64,000 bases of DNA from Hygrocybe punicea (lineage: Eukaryota; Basidiomycota; Agaricomycetes; Agaricales; Hygrophoraceae), in contig OY744462.1 of NCBI GenBank assembly GCA_963556145.1, positions 5,084,001 to 5,148,000 on the forward strand, written 5' to 3'. The notes under the pieces were generated by a model that saw nothing but the letters and a program-made list of their open reading frames with translations, searched no databases and was not told where the DNA came from. The stretch's first letter is position 1, and the number at the start of each line of letters is the position of its first letter. The translations under genes and the position numbers were made by a program. This document shows positions 30,977 through 42,889 of the stretch, piece after piece.

Positions 30977-32752
30977 TTAAAATTGCTCGCCCTCCTGAAT
31001 ACTCTGCAAAACGGCTTCGGCAACATATTTCTCTTCTTTCCACAGACTTCTGATGTTCTCCCGCATCCAGTCAACCCAATATTGGCCGTGAGCAGGCGAC
31101 TGGTGATCATCGATATGACTTTCTGCTCTCTGAATAACCACGGTGCAGATCAGAACAAGCGTGTTTCTCCAGGCTTGTTCGTTCTGTTCGGATATGGTAT
31201 ATCGTTTCCCCGTCAGAGTGTCTCGCCAAGATTGGAGACTCTCTTCCGATATTGAGGGTCGACCACATATCGAGACCGGACAGACGTCATAAAGACGCAA
31301 TGCTGTGATCAGACGATACGAAGGATAAGCAGGTCTTGGAAAGGAGTGAAGAGTCCAATCCCTTCCGATCAGGCTTGCGTCAGCCACATTCTTGAAGCTG
31401 ATTGGGAAACGTGACAAACCCCCAATACCTTTCCTCCGTCAATACTTCCTTCATTCTCGTTCCAACTGCTCCTTTTTCTTGGAAGAGCCGTTCGACAACA
31501 TCTTGGACATCGACCTCTCCATCGTGTCTACCTTGAAAGGGTTCATTGATGAACCCGTATTCAACAAACAACGTTCGATTGGGATGGAGGCCATAGGTGA
31601 GATACAACTCCTCGCCCTCCTTAATGACGGCATCATAGGAAGCAAGTAAAACAAAATCACCGCCCAGTTCTGATCGAGGGGCGGTGTCCCAGATCTCAGC
31701 GTCGTATGACGCAGGTAGCAGATGTGATGTGGTCGTGGCGTGGTTCGCGAAATCGAGGATGGGGCAAAGAGTCAAATTATCTCCGTCCGACCGCGACGCC
31801 TTGATGCGATAATAAATACAACGGGTGTTCACTGCGACGGTCACATGAAGATTAGCTCAGACACTTGCGAGTGCAATAATAGGCAACCATTCAACCAGGC
31901 CCATGTAAAGTCCATTACAGTAGTCAGATCATTCGATTCAATGCAGGACACAGAGAGACCACGTCGTGTGGGGTTCCTGATCACATAGGCATTCGCTTTC
32001 TGTCTTGAACATGAAACAAGATTATTGGGGATAAACCTGTGACTTACGAGGAAGGAACGAACTACCCCCCAATCATCCCAAAACCTTCGACCGACTTTGT
32101 GTAAAGCTCTTCCTACACTCGGAGGCAAGCTCCGGAGAAGCTCCGTACTAGTAGAAGATGATTGCGATCCTTCTTGTCTTTCGCATTTGACAAGCCATGT
32201 GAGTGGATGGCTTTCGAAATCTGGAGGCAAAATTGATATATACGGGCCAAAGAGAGGGTCCAATGATTCTCCGTTTACTGGTCGATGCAAGAAGAGGTGA
32301 AGGGATATCGATTGCGTGGCAGTCAGGGTCCACTGAATAGGGTAATGTGGTTCGAGCGTTTTGAGGTTAATCAGTGCGCTGGCTGGCACAGAGAACAGTG
32401 TGGTAGAAGGCTAGGCTGCTTAGGCATCATAAAAAAAAGGGAGGGTGCAGCCTCACGGGACATGAACCAGTGGCGAAGAGACCGTTTCCAGCTCCTTTAT
32501 TATTAAATCGATAAATCATCTTTGACGAGGAGGCCCTGGATATGGGACTAGTACTCAACCTGGCCTAGCTCTGCACTCCACCAATAAACACTCTTGAGAA
32601 ACATTCATGCCTTTGGTCTCCAGCCAGGCGAGAAGCCTCTTCCAACGAATTGTGGGCCCCAGGGTCGCCAGCACTGACCAACGTGTTAAGAGTCAAAGTC
32701 AATTCACAACGTGACAGATACCTAGCCGATAACCGTACGATTTCCGAGACAT
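30977..32752 (-). CDS. SET-domain protein lysine methyltransferase
   Basis: SET protein of the RKM/SETD3-like class, which mostly methylates non-histone proteins such as ribosomal proteins. Exons on -: 32752-32722, 32673-32560, 32494-32457, 32410-32048, 31999-31888, 31831-31420, 31361-30977; 1455 nt, 484 aa. Seen: split SET with 'RPGAGNGLFATGSCP', the insert 'ALINLKTLEPHYP', then 'LCPILDFANHA' (cofactor-binding NH) and 'EELYLTYGLHPNRTLFVEYG' (catalytic Tyr region). An alpha-helical substrate-binding half follows ('AWRNTLVLICTVVIQRAESH'). The exon 3/4 acceptor is the least certain. The assigned ATG is only 13 bp from the divergent SDR start codon; an internal Met ('KGMNVSQE', exon 2) is an alternative start. 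Confidence 0.82.
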
Positions 32753-32765
32753 ACTTTCTGGTGCA

Positions 32766-33924
32766 ATGTCGATTTTCAATGCATCCCGTTTGCTGGGTAA
32801 AACCGTACTCGTGACGGGGGCGAGCTCAGGCATCGGAGCAGTGAGTTGCCTTGCAATTTAGAGAATGACTCCTCAAAACTCATATTTAGGCAACTGCTGT
32901 CCTTTTCGCCAAAGTACACTGCGTATCTGATACTCTGTTGCTCAGGATCTAACCTATGATATAGGCGGGATCAAACGTAATTCTCATGGCTCGTCGGATT
33001 GACGCCCTCAAGGTCGTCGCAGATGCGTGCATTGCGGCGCATAAAGAGTCGGGGCTACAACTGGGGGGAAAGTTTGCCGCTGTGCAACTCGATATCTCGG
33101 ATAAGACCCAGGTTGCTTCATTATGGGACAAGGTGCCTCAAGACTTGCGTGATATCGATATCTTAGGTAAGTGTACGTTTGAAGCGAATTGCGCTGATAT
33201 GAAATTTTTAAATTTCTAGTCAACAATGCTGGATATGTAAAGGGCATGGAACACGTAGGCGACATCTCCGACTGCGACATCGATGGTATGTTTGCTACAA
33301 ATGTGATGGGTTTGATTGGTATGACACAGCTACTTGTTAAACGTACAGTTATACATTATCTCTCCGCTCTCCTGGATGTTAATTCTTTACATGGCTAATA
33401 GATTTCAAAGCCAAAAAGTCAGGACATTTAATCAACATTGGCTCAATTGCAGGTCGCGAATCCTACGCAGGTGGCAGCATTTACAATGCGACGAAGCACG
33501 CCTTGAGAGCCTTCACAGGGGCGCTTATGAAAGAACTTGTTAATACACCAATCCGAGTTACCGAAATTCAGCCTGGTAAAGTATTTCTTGCCCCTGCTCG
33601 CTGCAATATCACTTACATTAAGTACTCTTAGGAATGGCGGAAACGGAATTCTCTGTTGTCCGTTTCCGGGGTGATAAATCTGCGGCAGCCAAAGTATACG
33701 AAGGCCTACAGCCATGTACGACATACTCTCATTCAAGGGCATATCATTGGCTTATCTTTCGCTTGTTCGCAGTGACCGCGGATGATATAGCTGAAGAGAT
33801 CGTATGGACTGCATCCCGCCCGTCACACGTGAACATCGCTGAAGTCTTCGTTCTGCCTGTCAACCAAGCCTCTGCGACTATCAGCTTTCGAGGGAAAATA
33901 AATCACCGAAATGACAGTATTTAG
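32766..33924 (+). CDS. NADP-dependent short-chain dehydrogenase (YdfG-like)
   Basis: Classical SDR resembling the YdfG/YMR226C group that oxidises 3-hydroxy acids and serine-type substrates. Exons: 32766-32840, 32890-32913, 32965-33166, 33220-33342, 33402-33575, 33632-33715, 33773-33924; 834 nt, 277 aa. Seen: Rossmann motif 'TGASSGIGA' (residues 17-25), 'LMARR' (NADP-type arginines), 'VNNAGYVKG', 'NIGSIAGRE' with the catalytic Ser region, and Y169-x3-K173 in 'IYNATKHAL'. The end is '[14 protein letters not shown]' plus a short tail. Exon 2 is only 24 nt. The exact substrate is not predictable. It shares a 13-bp start-to-start gap with the SET gene. Confidence 0.9.
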
Positions 33925-34044
33925 TCCTTGCGAAGTCACGGAATGAATCTACTCTTTCTGTATGAAAGATTTGCCCTTGATAGCTATGTACTGAGAGATA
34001 TGCAATAAAGATACAGAAATAGTTCATCAAACAACATGAGAGGC

Positions 34045-37000
34045 CTACAAAAGGCTGCTTTTGACTTTCTTGCTTCGGGACCTCGTATTTTTAACAACCA
34101 CTACTCGAGTTGGTGGCTCGGGATCGTTGTCGTATACAAACTTCTTCACAACAATGTTCTCGTAGACAAGGTCAGTCAGTGGCGTATCTGCATTTGGAAG
34201 ATTACCAAGGGTGTCCAGACGAATGGCCTGCCCATTATTTAAACCCGATCGAATTTGTTAGATGTCATCGTGACCAAAAATCGTTTGACTTACCTTGGCA
34301 GTCTTCGCCAGACAACCTTTCATAGTAACATCCTTGTTAGGATGTGCTCGTGTTCGAGGGTGCACTTCGTCCAGGTAAATAGCCGTGGACAACCCGCGGT
34401 CCCATTTTACCCTCTTCTTCACCTCCCCGACATCCTCACCGGATCTCAGCCTTTTTGCAGGTCGTTCCGATTTATCTGGGGTTTCGTAGTCTTCTTCATC
34501 CCCGGGTCCTCTCTGATGTTTCAGCGGCGGTTCTGCAGCAAAATGATCGTCTTCCTCTCGATCCCAATCACTCTCCACCTCTATCGCACTGGAATCCTCT
34601 TGATTACTCTGTCCGTCAATATCACTGAATCCGGACCCATCCTCACTTCTCTTTGCTCTCCGTTCTGCACGCTCTTTCCTTTGTTTCGATTTTTCTTCTT
34701 CTCGTCGCCTTGTAACGGTTTTTACTTTCACTGTCGGACTGTCAGGCCGAGCTCCCTCCTTGCGTATAACTTCAGTCTCTAGTTTGGCTGCAATGTACTT
34801 CTGGTTCTTCGTAGTGTTGGAGGATGTAAGTGCCTTGAGTGCAACAGCGCTCATCCCAGAAAATATGCCAGTCTCAGGTTCGGCACGCAATGACGCGACC
34901 TTTCGACGCGGTAACAATGGTTGCACATCAACAGTTCCAAACACATCAATCGTGGCATTAGATTGCGTTGTCTTCCGGAGGCGAGTTGTCCGACGAATTC
35001 TACCAGAGAGCTTGCTGTCGCTGGCAGAGGGTGAGGAAAAGTCGGAATTGTATTCTTTGCCAAGAGTTATCCCTCTTGACATCGGAGAACGCGCCTCGTC
35101 CCTTGAAGGCGGCACAATATTGGCACATTTCAATAATGAATCTTCCTCCAACGAACCGTTATGTTCCGTCTGTTGCTGGGTTGTGACAGGGAATTCGTTT
35201 ACTCCCGACTCATTGACCCGAGCAGCCTCCTGCTGTCCCTCAGCCTCTTTGTCTGTCCCTTCACTTAAATAATGGTCAACTACCCTGCGGGATATGAAAG
35301 GCCCTTGGCTCTTCTTCACGGGACTGCTGTTGGCCAGATTCCGCCCGAACGGATGCTTCAAATCAAGTGGCCTGGAAATCACTGGGCCTGGCGCACGAAT
35401 TGAAGATCCCTTTTCAAGGGAAGCAGTAATCTCCCTTCCTCGTTTTCTTTTGAGAGTGGATGTAGAGTCCGTTTTCTCATGAGACGAGGCTGTAGTTGTC
35501 GGGACAGCGATGGACGAGACGTTGATATCGGCGTCGGCGGCAGTGCTGGGCACTGGTACCACTCTGAGAAATTTGGACTACTCACAACATTAGTGCATAC
35601 AGAATATCAATTGAACTAGAATTGAAACCTCACAGCTTGCCCAACATCCACATTTGTTGTCAGATCAGCCCTTCTCATAACACCAGGAACCCTGTCCTTG
35701 CGTGCATTGATGTTTATTGTAGTGGCTGATGTCGTGGGCTTTGTATAAGGCTTAACTCCGATCCTGGGAATACGGCTCCCAGTTGCTGGTTGTCTCAAAA
35801 CTGACTTCCCAGGACTTGCACTTGCCATTGCCGTAGAATTTGATGTCGCCGAAATTTCTGCACCAGAACGTCGAGTTTCAACCCCCTCAGGAATCGGATG
35901 TTCTGGAGGAGGCACGAGAGCGAATGGCAACTTCGATCCCGCTGGCCGTGGCGCCGAAAGAGGCCTGACAAGGAGCCTATCTTCCTCAAGAATCATAGGT
36001 GGTGGCCTTTGATGTTCGATATGAGCACTCTGTCCCTTCCTGTCCCCAGTTTCAAGCTGCTTGGGCTCAACAGACCTACTCCGTTCCCTCGACTTCGCTC
36101 TAACAGGCGACCCTAATCTTGGCCCTCGGCTTTTCACCGGTGTAGCTTCCGAAGCTGGTATCCTCCTTGCTGGACTATCCACCTCAGGTCTGAGTAAAAA
36201 TACCGGTGCGCGTAATGGACCCATGCCAAATCTCGCCCCTGTTCCCAAGGCATTGTTAATAGGCCTCGAAGCCAACTGTACGGCTTTCTGCAAAGAGATT
36301 TGTCCTTGTGCGACGGCTTGCCCAAGGGGTATTCTCCGTGCTGGTGTCCGATTTGGATCATCAGGCTGTGGTCTGGTCGGAGAACGTTGCAATGCAAAGC
36401 GTATGGGACTGGCAGACCGGTTTGGACTCCGGGATCCGGAAGGTCGCTGAGGAGATGTTTCTCGCTGAGGGAACACCGAAAATGAAAACGTGGGACGTTG
36501 AGGTGTAATGAGGTTCGCTCGCGCTGTCTCATCTAAGAGTAAATCAAAGTTCATCTCTGGTGACGAATTAGCAGACGCCACCAAATGCGTTAGTACGCTG
36601 GCTGATGATGGAGATAAGGAACCTAATTCTCTTCGGAGGGCAGATTCTTCGTCTATCCTTCCACCAGTTTCCATCCTCCCCTCTTCTCGCCGTTTCCCTT
36701 TCCTCTTCGGACTCTCCTGTTCCTGTGCATTGGTCGATTCTTCAACCACCTCTAATGTAGTAGGTCCTTCCTCAGTTCTGTCAGCTTCTTCACTGACACT
36801 TCGGCTGCCACTCTGAGAATCGATGGCGTTCTCACTATCAGGCGAGATTCTTCTTTCTTTCGACTTCGTCTGGGTCTGCGCACTGGAGGGAATTGCGAGA
36901 AAATGACGATTCTCTTCAGTCAACGGTGTGTGTACTTCGGCTGCTTTGCAAGTCGGCTGAGGTTTCTGTACAACAGTATTGTCAGACTTGGCCGTGTATG

Positions 37001-38225
37001 GTGATACACTACGCCGAGGACGAGTAGACCGCCTGAGTGGGGTATGCGGGCTTTCTCCATCCCCACTACGTTCTTGTCTAGATGGAGATGACATCAATTT
37101 GGGTGGCGAGATCGCCTTGGATGTGTCTTCAGCTTCGTTGAATGACAAGGCAGCTTCAACGGCCTGTTCCTCAACATCAGTGGGTGATTCTTCAGCCTCC
37201 TTGCCTTTGCCATCTTTTGGGAAAGATGGAAGTGGAGTAGGAGGCAAGAGTTCTCGTTGCGGAAGAGAGGGGCCATGTTGAGAAGGAGCCGTGGGAGAAT
37301 GTAATAGAAGATCATCTACAGACGTTGGACGTATTGTTTGGGTAAGAAGATGCCCGGAGGATGTAGATGGCCCAACTATTGTGCATGGATCCGTGTTTAG
37401 TGTGTCTGCTGCGGATGGTGCAGAAAATAAGTCAAATGATATGAGATCGTGTTGCGATGTAGTAATTGTGGACTGTGGTTGTGGCGAAGGAGAATGGGAC
37501 ACACTGCTGACGAATAGAGACGGCAGGACTCGATCCTGTTCATACGGTAAGGGTGTCGGTGATATGGGTGTCGGTGATATGGGTGACGGTGATATGGGTG
37601 ACGGCCCTGGGTGCACGAAAGTGAACTGAGCTTGACGTGCTCGAGTGTGGACGGAAGGAGAGGGAGGAGGGGGAAATACGGAAACATCAATGAGAGGAAA
37701 TGCAGGACCTTTGTTGGAAGACGCCACCACGTATGAGTGTTCGTGTGCATGGGGAGGAGGCGAAGGATTGTCATGTGCGCGGATAATCCTAGTGGCCAGT
37801 ACGGAAGAAGGTTCTACTGCTGTGTTCACCAGGCATCACATCGGAAAACAACCAACAAAGAAAAGCTCACCATCTGGAGGAAACCGATCATTCTCGGGAG
37901 TTCCTGAACGTGAGCGACTTGGATGGTCTTCCTCCACCTCAACCGAGTTGTCTTCATTGTCGATTCGATCCTGTGAGGTATTGCACAGAGGCGATGCAGC
38001 AACAGATACGACTCTCACAGGGGAGTTCACGGGACGAAGAGTTTGTCGACGACGAGACATGAGGGGCATGAACTTCTTCTCGGGTGATCGCAGGGGTCCA
38101 AAATGGACTCTGGATGAAGCGGTGTTACACGCTTCGCTATCTGAGCTGGACGAGTCGGATGCAGGTACAAGCGAATCATTGACAGGGCTGCTAGCCGGTA
38201 AGTTTTCATTGGGATTCATGTCCAT
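34045..38225 (-). CDS. Large disordered protein, conserved C-terminus, unknown
   Basis: Not recognised. Exons on -: 38225-37871, 37819-35629, 35563-34294, 34227-34045; 3999 nt, 1332 aa. Mostly low-complexity Ser/Pro/Glu/Arg sequence with 'SPISPTPISPTPLP' tandem motifs (about 37550-37610), several 'SPxR' sites and basic patches, so largely disordered and probably phosphoregulated. A Lys/Arg/Glu-rich helical stretch follows ('RREEEKSKQRKERAERRAKR'). The tail looks conserved: 'LDTLGNLPNADTPLTDLVYE' and 'NIVVKKFVYDND'. A nuclear or cell-cycle role is only a guess from composition. The intron 2 donor is uncertain: the strong GTGAGG at 35633 breaks the frame, GTTTCA at 35628 keeps it. ATG 38225 is the first ATG in frame. 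Confidence 0.7.
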
Positions 38226-38678
38226 AATGGAATCGCTCTCGGTCGGGGTGGTAGACGGGCGGTGGACATACAAATGTTAGTCGTCTATGGACTATGGGCT
38301 TCGCCCACTGCTTCAGCCAACAAAAGCAGTAGGCAAAAACATTTGCAACGTTGATGTCGCGTTTCACCACGTGACTCAGACGTGAACTGCAAAAACCTGG
38401 AGTCCAGGGAAAAAAATCGTGTAATTGACCTGCCCTGCAAAGTTACAACGATCTACAAATGCGACCGAGATCAAGACCTCGGATTTTCATGCCCATACCA
38501 TGTTTGTTGAATGTCTATGAAACGAGAACGATTGACACGAATGTTTAGCCTTTTTCTACAAATCGAAGTGACAGAACGATGCCAAAGTCCGTTAATGGGC
38601 CGTTCAAGAACGGCTGCTTGCATGCAGCAAAGAGGGGAAATGAATTAGTGGAGCGACGAAAAAATTCCAAATCTCGAT
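38226..38678. other. Intergenic, promoter of disordered-protein gene
   Basis: No gene seen between the two - strand genes; presumed promoter of the upstream one and 3' flank of the other. Confidence 0.5.
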
Positions 38679-40305
38679 TCACTTCGCGTAACTTCCGTGC
38701 TTCTGCTGGGTTTCAGGAACATGATTGTGGTAGGGAGCTGAGCGGAGGTGCGCCAACTGTTCAAGGGGTAATACACACACGCGATTGCCAGCCCTGCTGA
38801 AGGCAACAGAGGGTGACTGTCGACGGGAAGATGAAACGCGCGAGGAGTGCATCGGAGCAACGGGTATAGCTTGGCGTTGCAATGTTGTCTTAAGCTTTTG
38901 ACAAAGTGAGTACAAACAAAGAGGAATTGCAAGCGCTGCACATCCACCTCATTGTTCTCCTTAGTCAGTGTATCAAGAGAATGTGCCTGCGTGTCGATTT
39001 TCAACTTCATTTCTTGGAGAATATCTCCGATACTGGAGCTCAGGTCAACTTCGAGCCTGGATGGTTGGACAGCGGTCAAGGGCAGTCGACGTCGTTTGCA
39101 TTCTCTATCCCCCCCACTGTAGGGATGGCCATCCTCATCTGCGAAACCACGCTTTCCTGGTATGGCTTCTGCTTCGTTCGGTTCAATAGAGGATGACACA
39201 GGGCTCGTAGTCGCATTAATCAACTTGCGCTTTCTGTCGCCAGATGAGCTTCCACTCATAGATTCTTCGCATCCGGCCCTCAATCCCGCCAGAGCACCCT
39301 CTAGTGCAGTATCAATAACGCAAACAATCTCCGTTACAAAGACATCAAAAACCTCTTCCCAGAGATTTCCGATGGCCTTCAAGCCGTCCTCGACCCTTTG
39401 TGAACTCAGAGCATGGTTGAGGACAACATTGGCGAGGGTGGGAGTGACAGCAGTCGATGCCATGGGAGAAATTTTAGAAAGGGCAGATGATATCTCATTA
39501 TAGGCTTCGAGTTTCTTTCCGTCTCGGTATTCAGCAGCAGTATCTTGAACCACATTGTTAGAGCAACTAGAAAGGAATGATAGGAATAATGAGAAAGGTA
39601 TATTGACACCGAGTAGCATGACACTCACTGGGCGAGTCGCCGAAACAACTCTGTGAGTTTTTCAGCACGCTCCATTCTTGCAGAGGGTTTTGGAAGCACA
39701 AATTTCCCGTCCGGGGCAACCAGTTCGCCAGTTTGTGTGTTTAACTTCATATGAGTATGCGGTAACCCATCATTATCCAGAGGTTTAGCTTCCGGAGAGA
39801 CGACAATGGCTTCATTGACACCAGTTCGCAAAGGTCCGCGATCTGCCTTATTGGACTGGAATCCACCTGTTGTACGGGAAGGATACTCCTAGTGATACAT
39901 ACATTAGACTCATCATCGATGATAGTGTGTAAAATAACCACAAACCCCAACTGGGACATTACTCTTCCTCATTTCTCTACTTCCACTGTCGCGGTGACGA
40001 TCATACCCAAGCTTATTCTCCGGCCTGCGGGCATCAAAGGTCCGTCTTTCGAATGCCGTGTCCGGACGGTCCTGGGGAAGTGGTCTTTCGAACCTGAGCT
40101 GGTGACCCAATGGTTGGTCAATATCAGCTTCTACTTTACACCGCTGGAAGAGGTGTGTCTGAGATACAAGCGGGGACAAGCGACGCCTATTGCTGGGTGA
40201 GCGGGAACTGGTAGATCCCACTTTGTTGAATGCACTAGTTCTGGAGCCCCCGCTGGGTTTTCGGCGACCACTGGTAGCAAGCTTACGAGATGTACCAGAT
40301 GACAT
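38679..40305 (-). CDS. Basic coiled-coil protein, unknown
   Basis: Not recognised. Exons on -: 40305-39946, 39888-39629, 39566-38948, 38894-38679; 1455 nt, 484 aa. The first 120 residues are Ser/Arg-rich and basic ('SRKLATSGRRKPSGGSRTSA'). A conserved-looking block follows ('MKLNTQTGELVAPDGKFVLP', then 'RMERAEKLTELFRRLAQ'-type helix). A helical middle ('LEAYNEISSALSKIS', 'LKAIGNLWEEVFDVFVTEI') and a short amphipathic stretch ('IGDILQEMKLKIDTQAHSLD') precede a Ser/Arg tail. This composition is compatible with a chromatin or spindle protein, but no family motif supports that. All splice joins are in phase. Confidence 0.65.
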
Positions 40306-41085
40306 TGCCTGTATACGATTGTCAGTGGACTTGAACACATGCCAGTTTGAATCGCTCGGGTGAATAAAGCTGAATGTGAACTACATTGGTAACCGCGTTA
40401 AGTAAACTATTTGCGAAGGGCGACCGACCGACAATGATCTCCTTGGTTGCAGCCAAGATCAATAGGCCTTCCGCAGTCGTCGAAATGCTTGAAAAGTAGT
40501 CATGGATGAGTACAATGGCAGAATAATTTATCCGATGGTGGAGACTACGTACCCGACAATGGACAACTTTGTATGGTGGCTTGCATGACATGACTGGGAG
40601 GAAGACCGAGCGTGAACGCGACCAGACGTGACGCTCTCTGTGACGAAACGCGTTTGTGGTAATTACATAATATTTATTGCATATGTTCAAGCACCGTTTT
40701 CAAACTTTCGATTTCAGGCAAATCAGATTCCGGCTTGACTCGGACACGAGGCTTGAAGCTTGAAGCTTGAAGCTTGAAGCGTGTGGGCCTTCGACTCGGT
40801 GGTTGGAAGCCTGTCAGGAACTCCCGACTTGCCCGAGATGTCCTTGGGCGCCGCTTGACAAGATAGATACTAGTACTAGTACTTGTATAGTTAATGTTAT
40901 TAATCCAGGTCTGCTGTCAGCGAGCCAACTTCAAGTTCGCCAGGACCGTACAAGCGTGTGGCAAACACGATGCCGACATGTCCGCATGTTCCCAGCTTAC
41001 CCGAACGATCGACCAAGGGACGTGCCAGTGTGCATAAATAAGTAAGCTCACGTTCGTCTCGCTGGCCCCCACGACTCTAGCGTCC
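40306..41085. other. Divergent intergenic region
   Basis: Promoter region between the 484-aa gene (-) and the alpha/beta hydrolase (+). Contains the TTGAAGC heptamer array (40751-40780) and a short GATAGATACTAGTACTAGTACTTG repeat near 40862. No gene seen. Confidence 0.55.
40751..40780. repeat. 7-bp tandem repeat GCTTGAA x4
   Basis: Four perfect head-to-tail copies of GCTTGAA, generating overlapping AAGCTT sites, about 305 bp upstream of the hydrolase ATG. Confidence 0.9.
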
Positions 41086-42804
41086 ATGAGATCCCCAAAG
41101 ACGAAGGCATCAGCCTATACTCCTTCAGTTCACTTTGCCCCTTCCCCTGTTTCTGTTTCGGTCCGGAAATCAAAAGACTCTGTGGAAATCGAACAAGCGT
41201 CTTTGCGTAGTTTGGTGGAATCTAGATGTCCCAGTCTCTTTGATGATTTTCGCCCGTCCTGGTGGTTGTTCAAGTGCGTATTCTACTCTACGCCCTCGGC
41301 GGTGAACTCACATCGAACGTAGTGGTCACCTTCAGACTATGTATAGTGTAACTGGAGATTTCTCCAAAACCAATCAAGTCAAATATGACAGGCAAGGGGA
41401 CCAGCTGATTGCCTTTACTTTCTCAACTTATGAATGTCTTACACTGGCAGGAAGTATATTGGCTTGCTGGATGGTGGCACATTGTATTGTCAACTCATTT
41501 CTTTTGTGGTGCTACATTCTCAGTATCCCGCAGAGGCTTAGATTTTACGCCTATCGAAGACCAGGCTATGAAGGAGGAAACCCCCGTCATTGTTGTCCAA
41601 CACGGTCTAACTGGGGGTAAGATCAAGAGCTTTTATCCCGGACGACGGAATTCACATCTAGATGACAGGTTCACATGAGTCCTATGTGAGGGCAATCTTA
41701 GCCCCAGCTTGCGCCCCAGTCGAAGATGGCGGACTTGGATATCGAGCGGTTGTGGTGAATTTCCGGGGCTGTGCGTCTTTATCATTCAATTCGAAGATCA
41801 AATCTCATACATGTTCACTCAGGCGCTGGTGTTCCCATTACGAGTCCTCAACTGTACTCGGCTGGTTACACAGGCGACCTACGTCAAGCCTTGCTATACA
41901 TCACCAAACGATATCCGCGAGCCCCTTTACTGGGCATTGGGTTCTCACTTGGAGCAAACGTGTTGACGAGATACATCGCCGAAGAGGGCGAGCACAGCCG
42001 ACTCGTGGCAGGATGTGCGTTGGCGTGTGTAAGCAATCTCCCAGTCATCCCTTTGTGTTGCGAATCTGATCGCGTCATCAAGCCATGGAATCTAGTAAAG
42101 AACAACGCTGCGTATGATCATCCCCCTCGTTATCTTGATTTAACATGGCTCAAACCATTACCTGCAGCCTCAATGGGACTCACGTTGGGCGCTTTATTTA
42201 TTCCCAAGGAATGGGCGGAAATCTACTCAAGCTCTTGCAAAATCATGCGTCAGAATTCTCAAAATACCCTGATCACCCGATAGCCCCTGCACTTGCTAGA
42301 GGTTTAAGCCTCAAATCGCCAACGATGGAAGAATTTGATGAGGCCTTTACGAGGGTCGGGGGTGGTTCCTCACCTCCGTTCCCCTTTGCCTCATCTGATG
42401 ATTACTACACTTGGTCGTCGAGCCACAAAGTGCTGCCTGACATCAAAGTGCCTTTCCTCGCTATTAATGCTGCCGATGATCCTATTGTTCAGGACGTCCC
42501 GGTGAATGCCGGCGGAAATAGTTGGGTGACGATGGTCATGACGCCCAAGGGTGGTCATATCGGTTGGTTTGAGCCCGCTCTTCCATCCGGAGAGGTACCG
42601 CGGTGGATCAAGAAACCGGTTCTACAGTGGTTGCAGTTAGTCGGGGAGGACCTAGTCCACGACAGCACCGGAGGACGACCTTTGCTTGAAGTTGACGGTT
42701 TCTTAAAGGAGGAGGGTAGAGATAATGAAGGATGTAAGGAAATTCCAGGTGGCGGTATCATGGCTGGAATAGAAGGCAAGGGAGCTTTACTCCAGGGATT
42801 ATGA
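41086..42804 (+). CDS. Alpha/beta hydrolase, YMR210W/EEB1-like
   Basis: Member of the AB-hydrolase-1 group containing yeast Eht1/Eeb1/Ymr210w (acyltransferase/esterase or monoacylglycerol lipase activities). Exons: 41086-41273, 41323-41391, 41451-41483, 41534-41616, 41669-41770, 41823-42028, 42083-42111, 42168-42804; 1347 nt, 448 aa. Seen: 'NGHLQTMYS', 'DGGTLGLDFTP', oxyanion region 'VVQHGLTGGSHESYVRAI', nucleophile elbow 'GFSLGANVL' (Ser200), acid region 'NAADDPIVQD' and catalytic His in 'GGHIGW'. Intron 2 (41392-41450) uses a GC donor (GCAAGG); removing it gives 'KYDRKYIGLLDGGT', which fits the family. Exons 3 and 7 are 33 and 29 nt. Converges on GIR2 with 85 bp between stops. Confidence 0.88.
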
Positions 42805-42889
42805 CAGACCCAATCATCGTTTGTGTGATTTTGTATGAATACAAAGTTGGAAGGTTTGCAGAATGTATGTTGCACACTGGTAGAATGCC

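Noticed and set aside
39162..39503. + strand open frame of 113 codons
   Set aside because: Exact antisense of exon 3 of the 484-aa gene.
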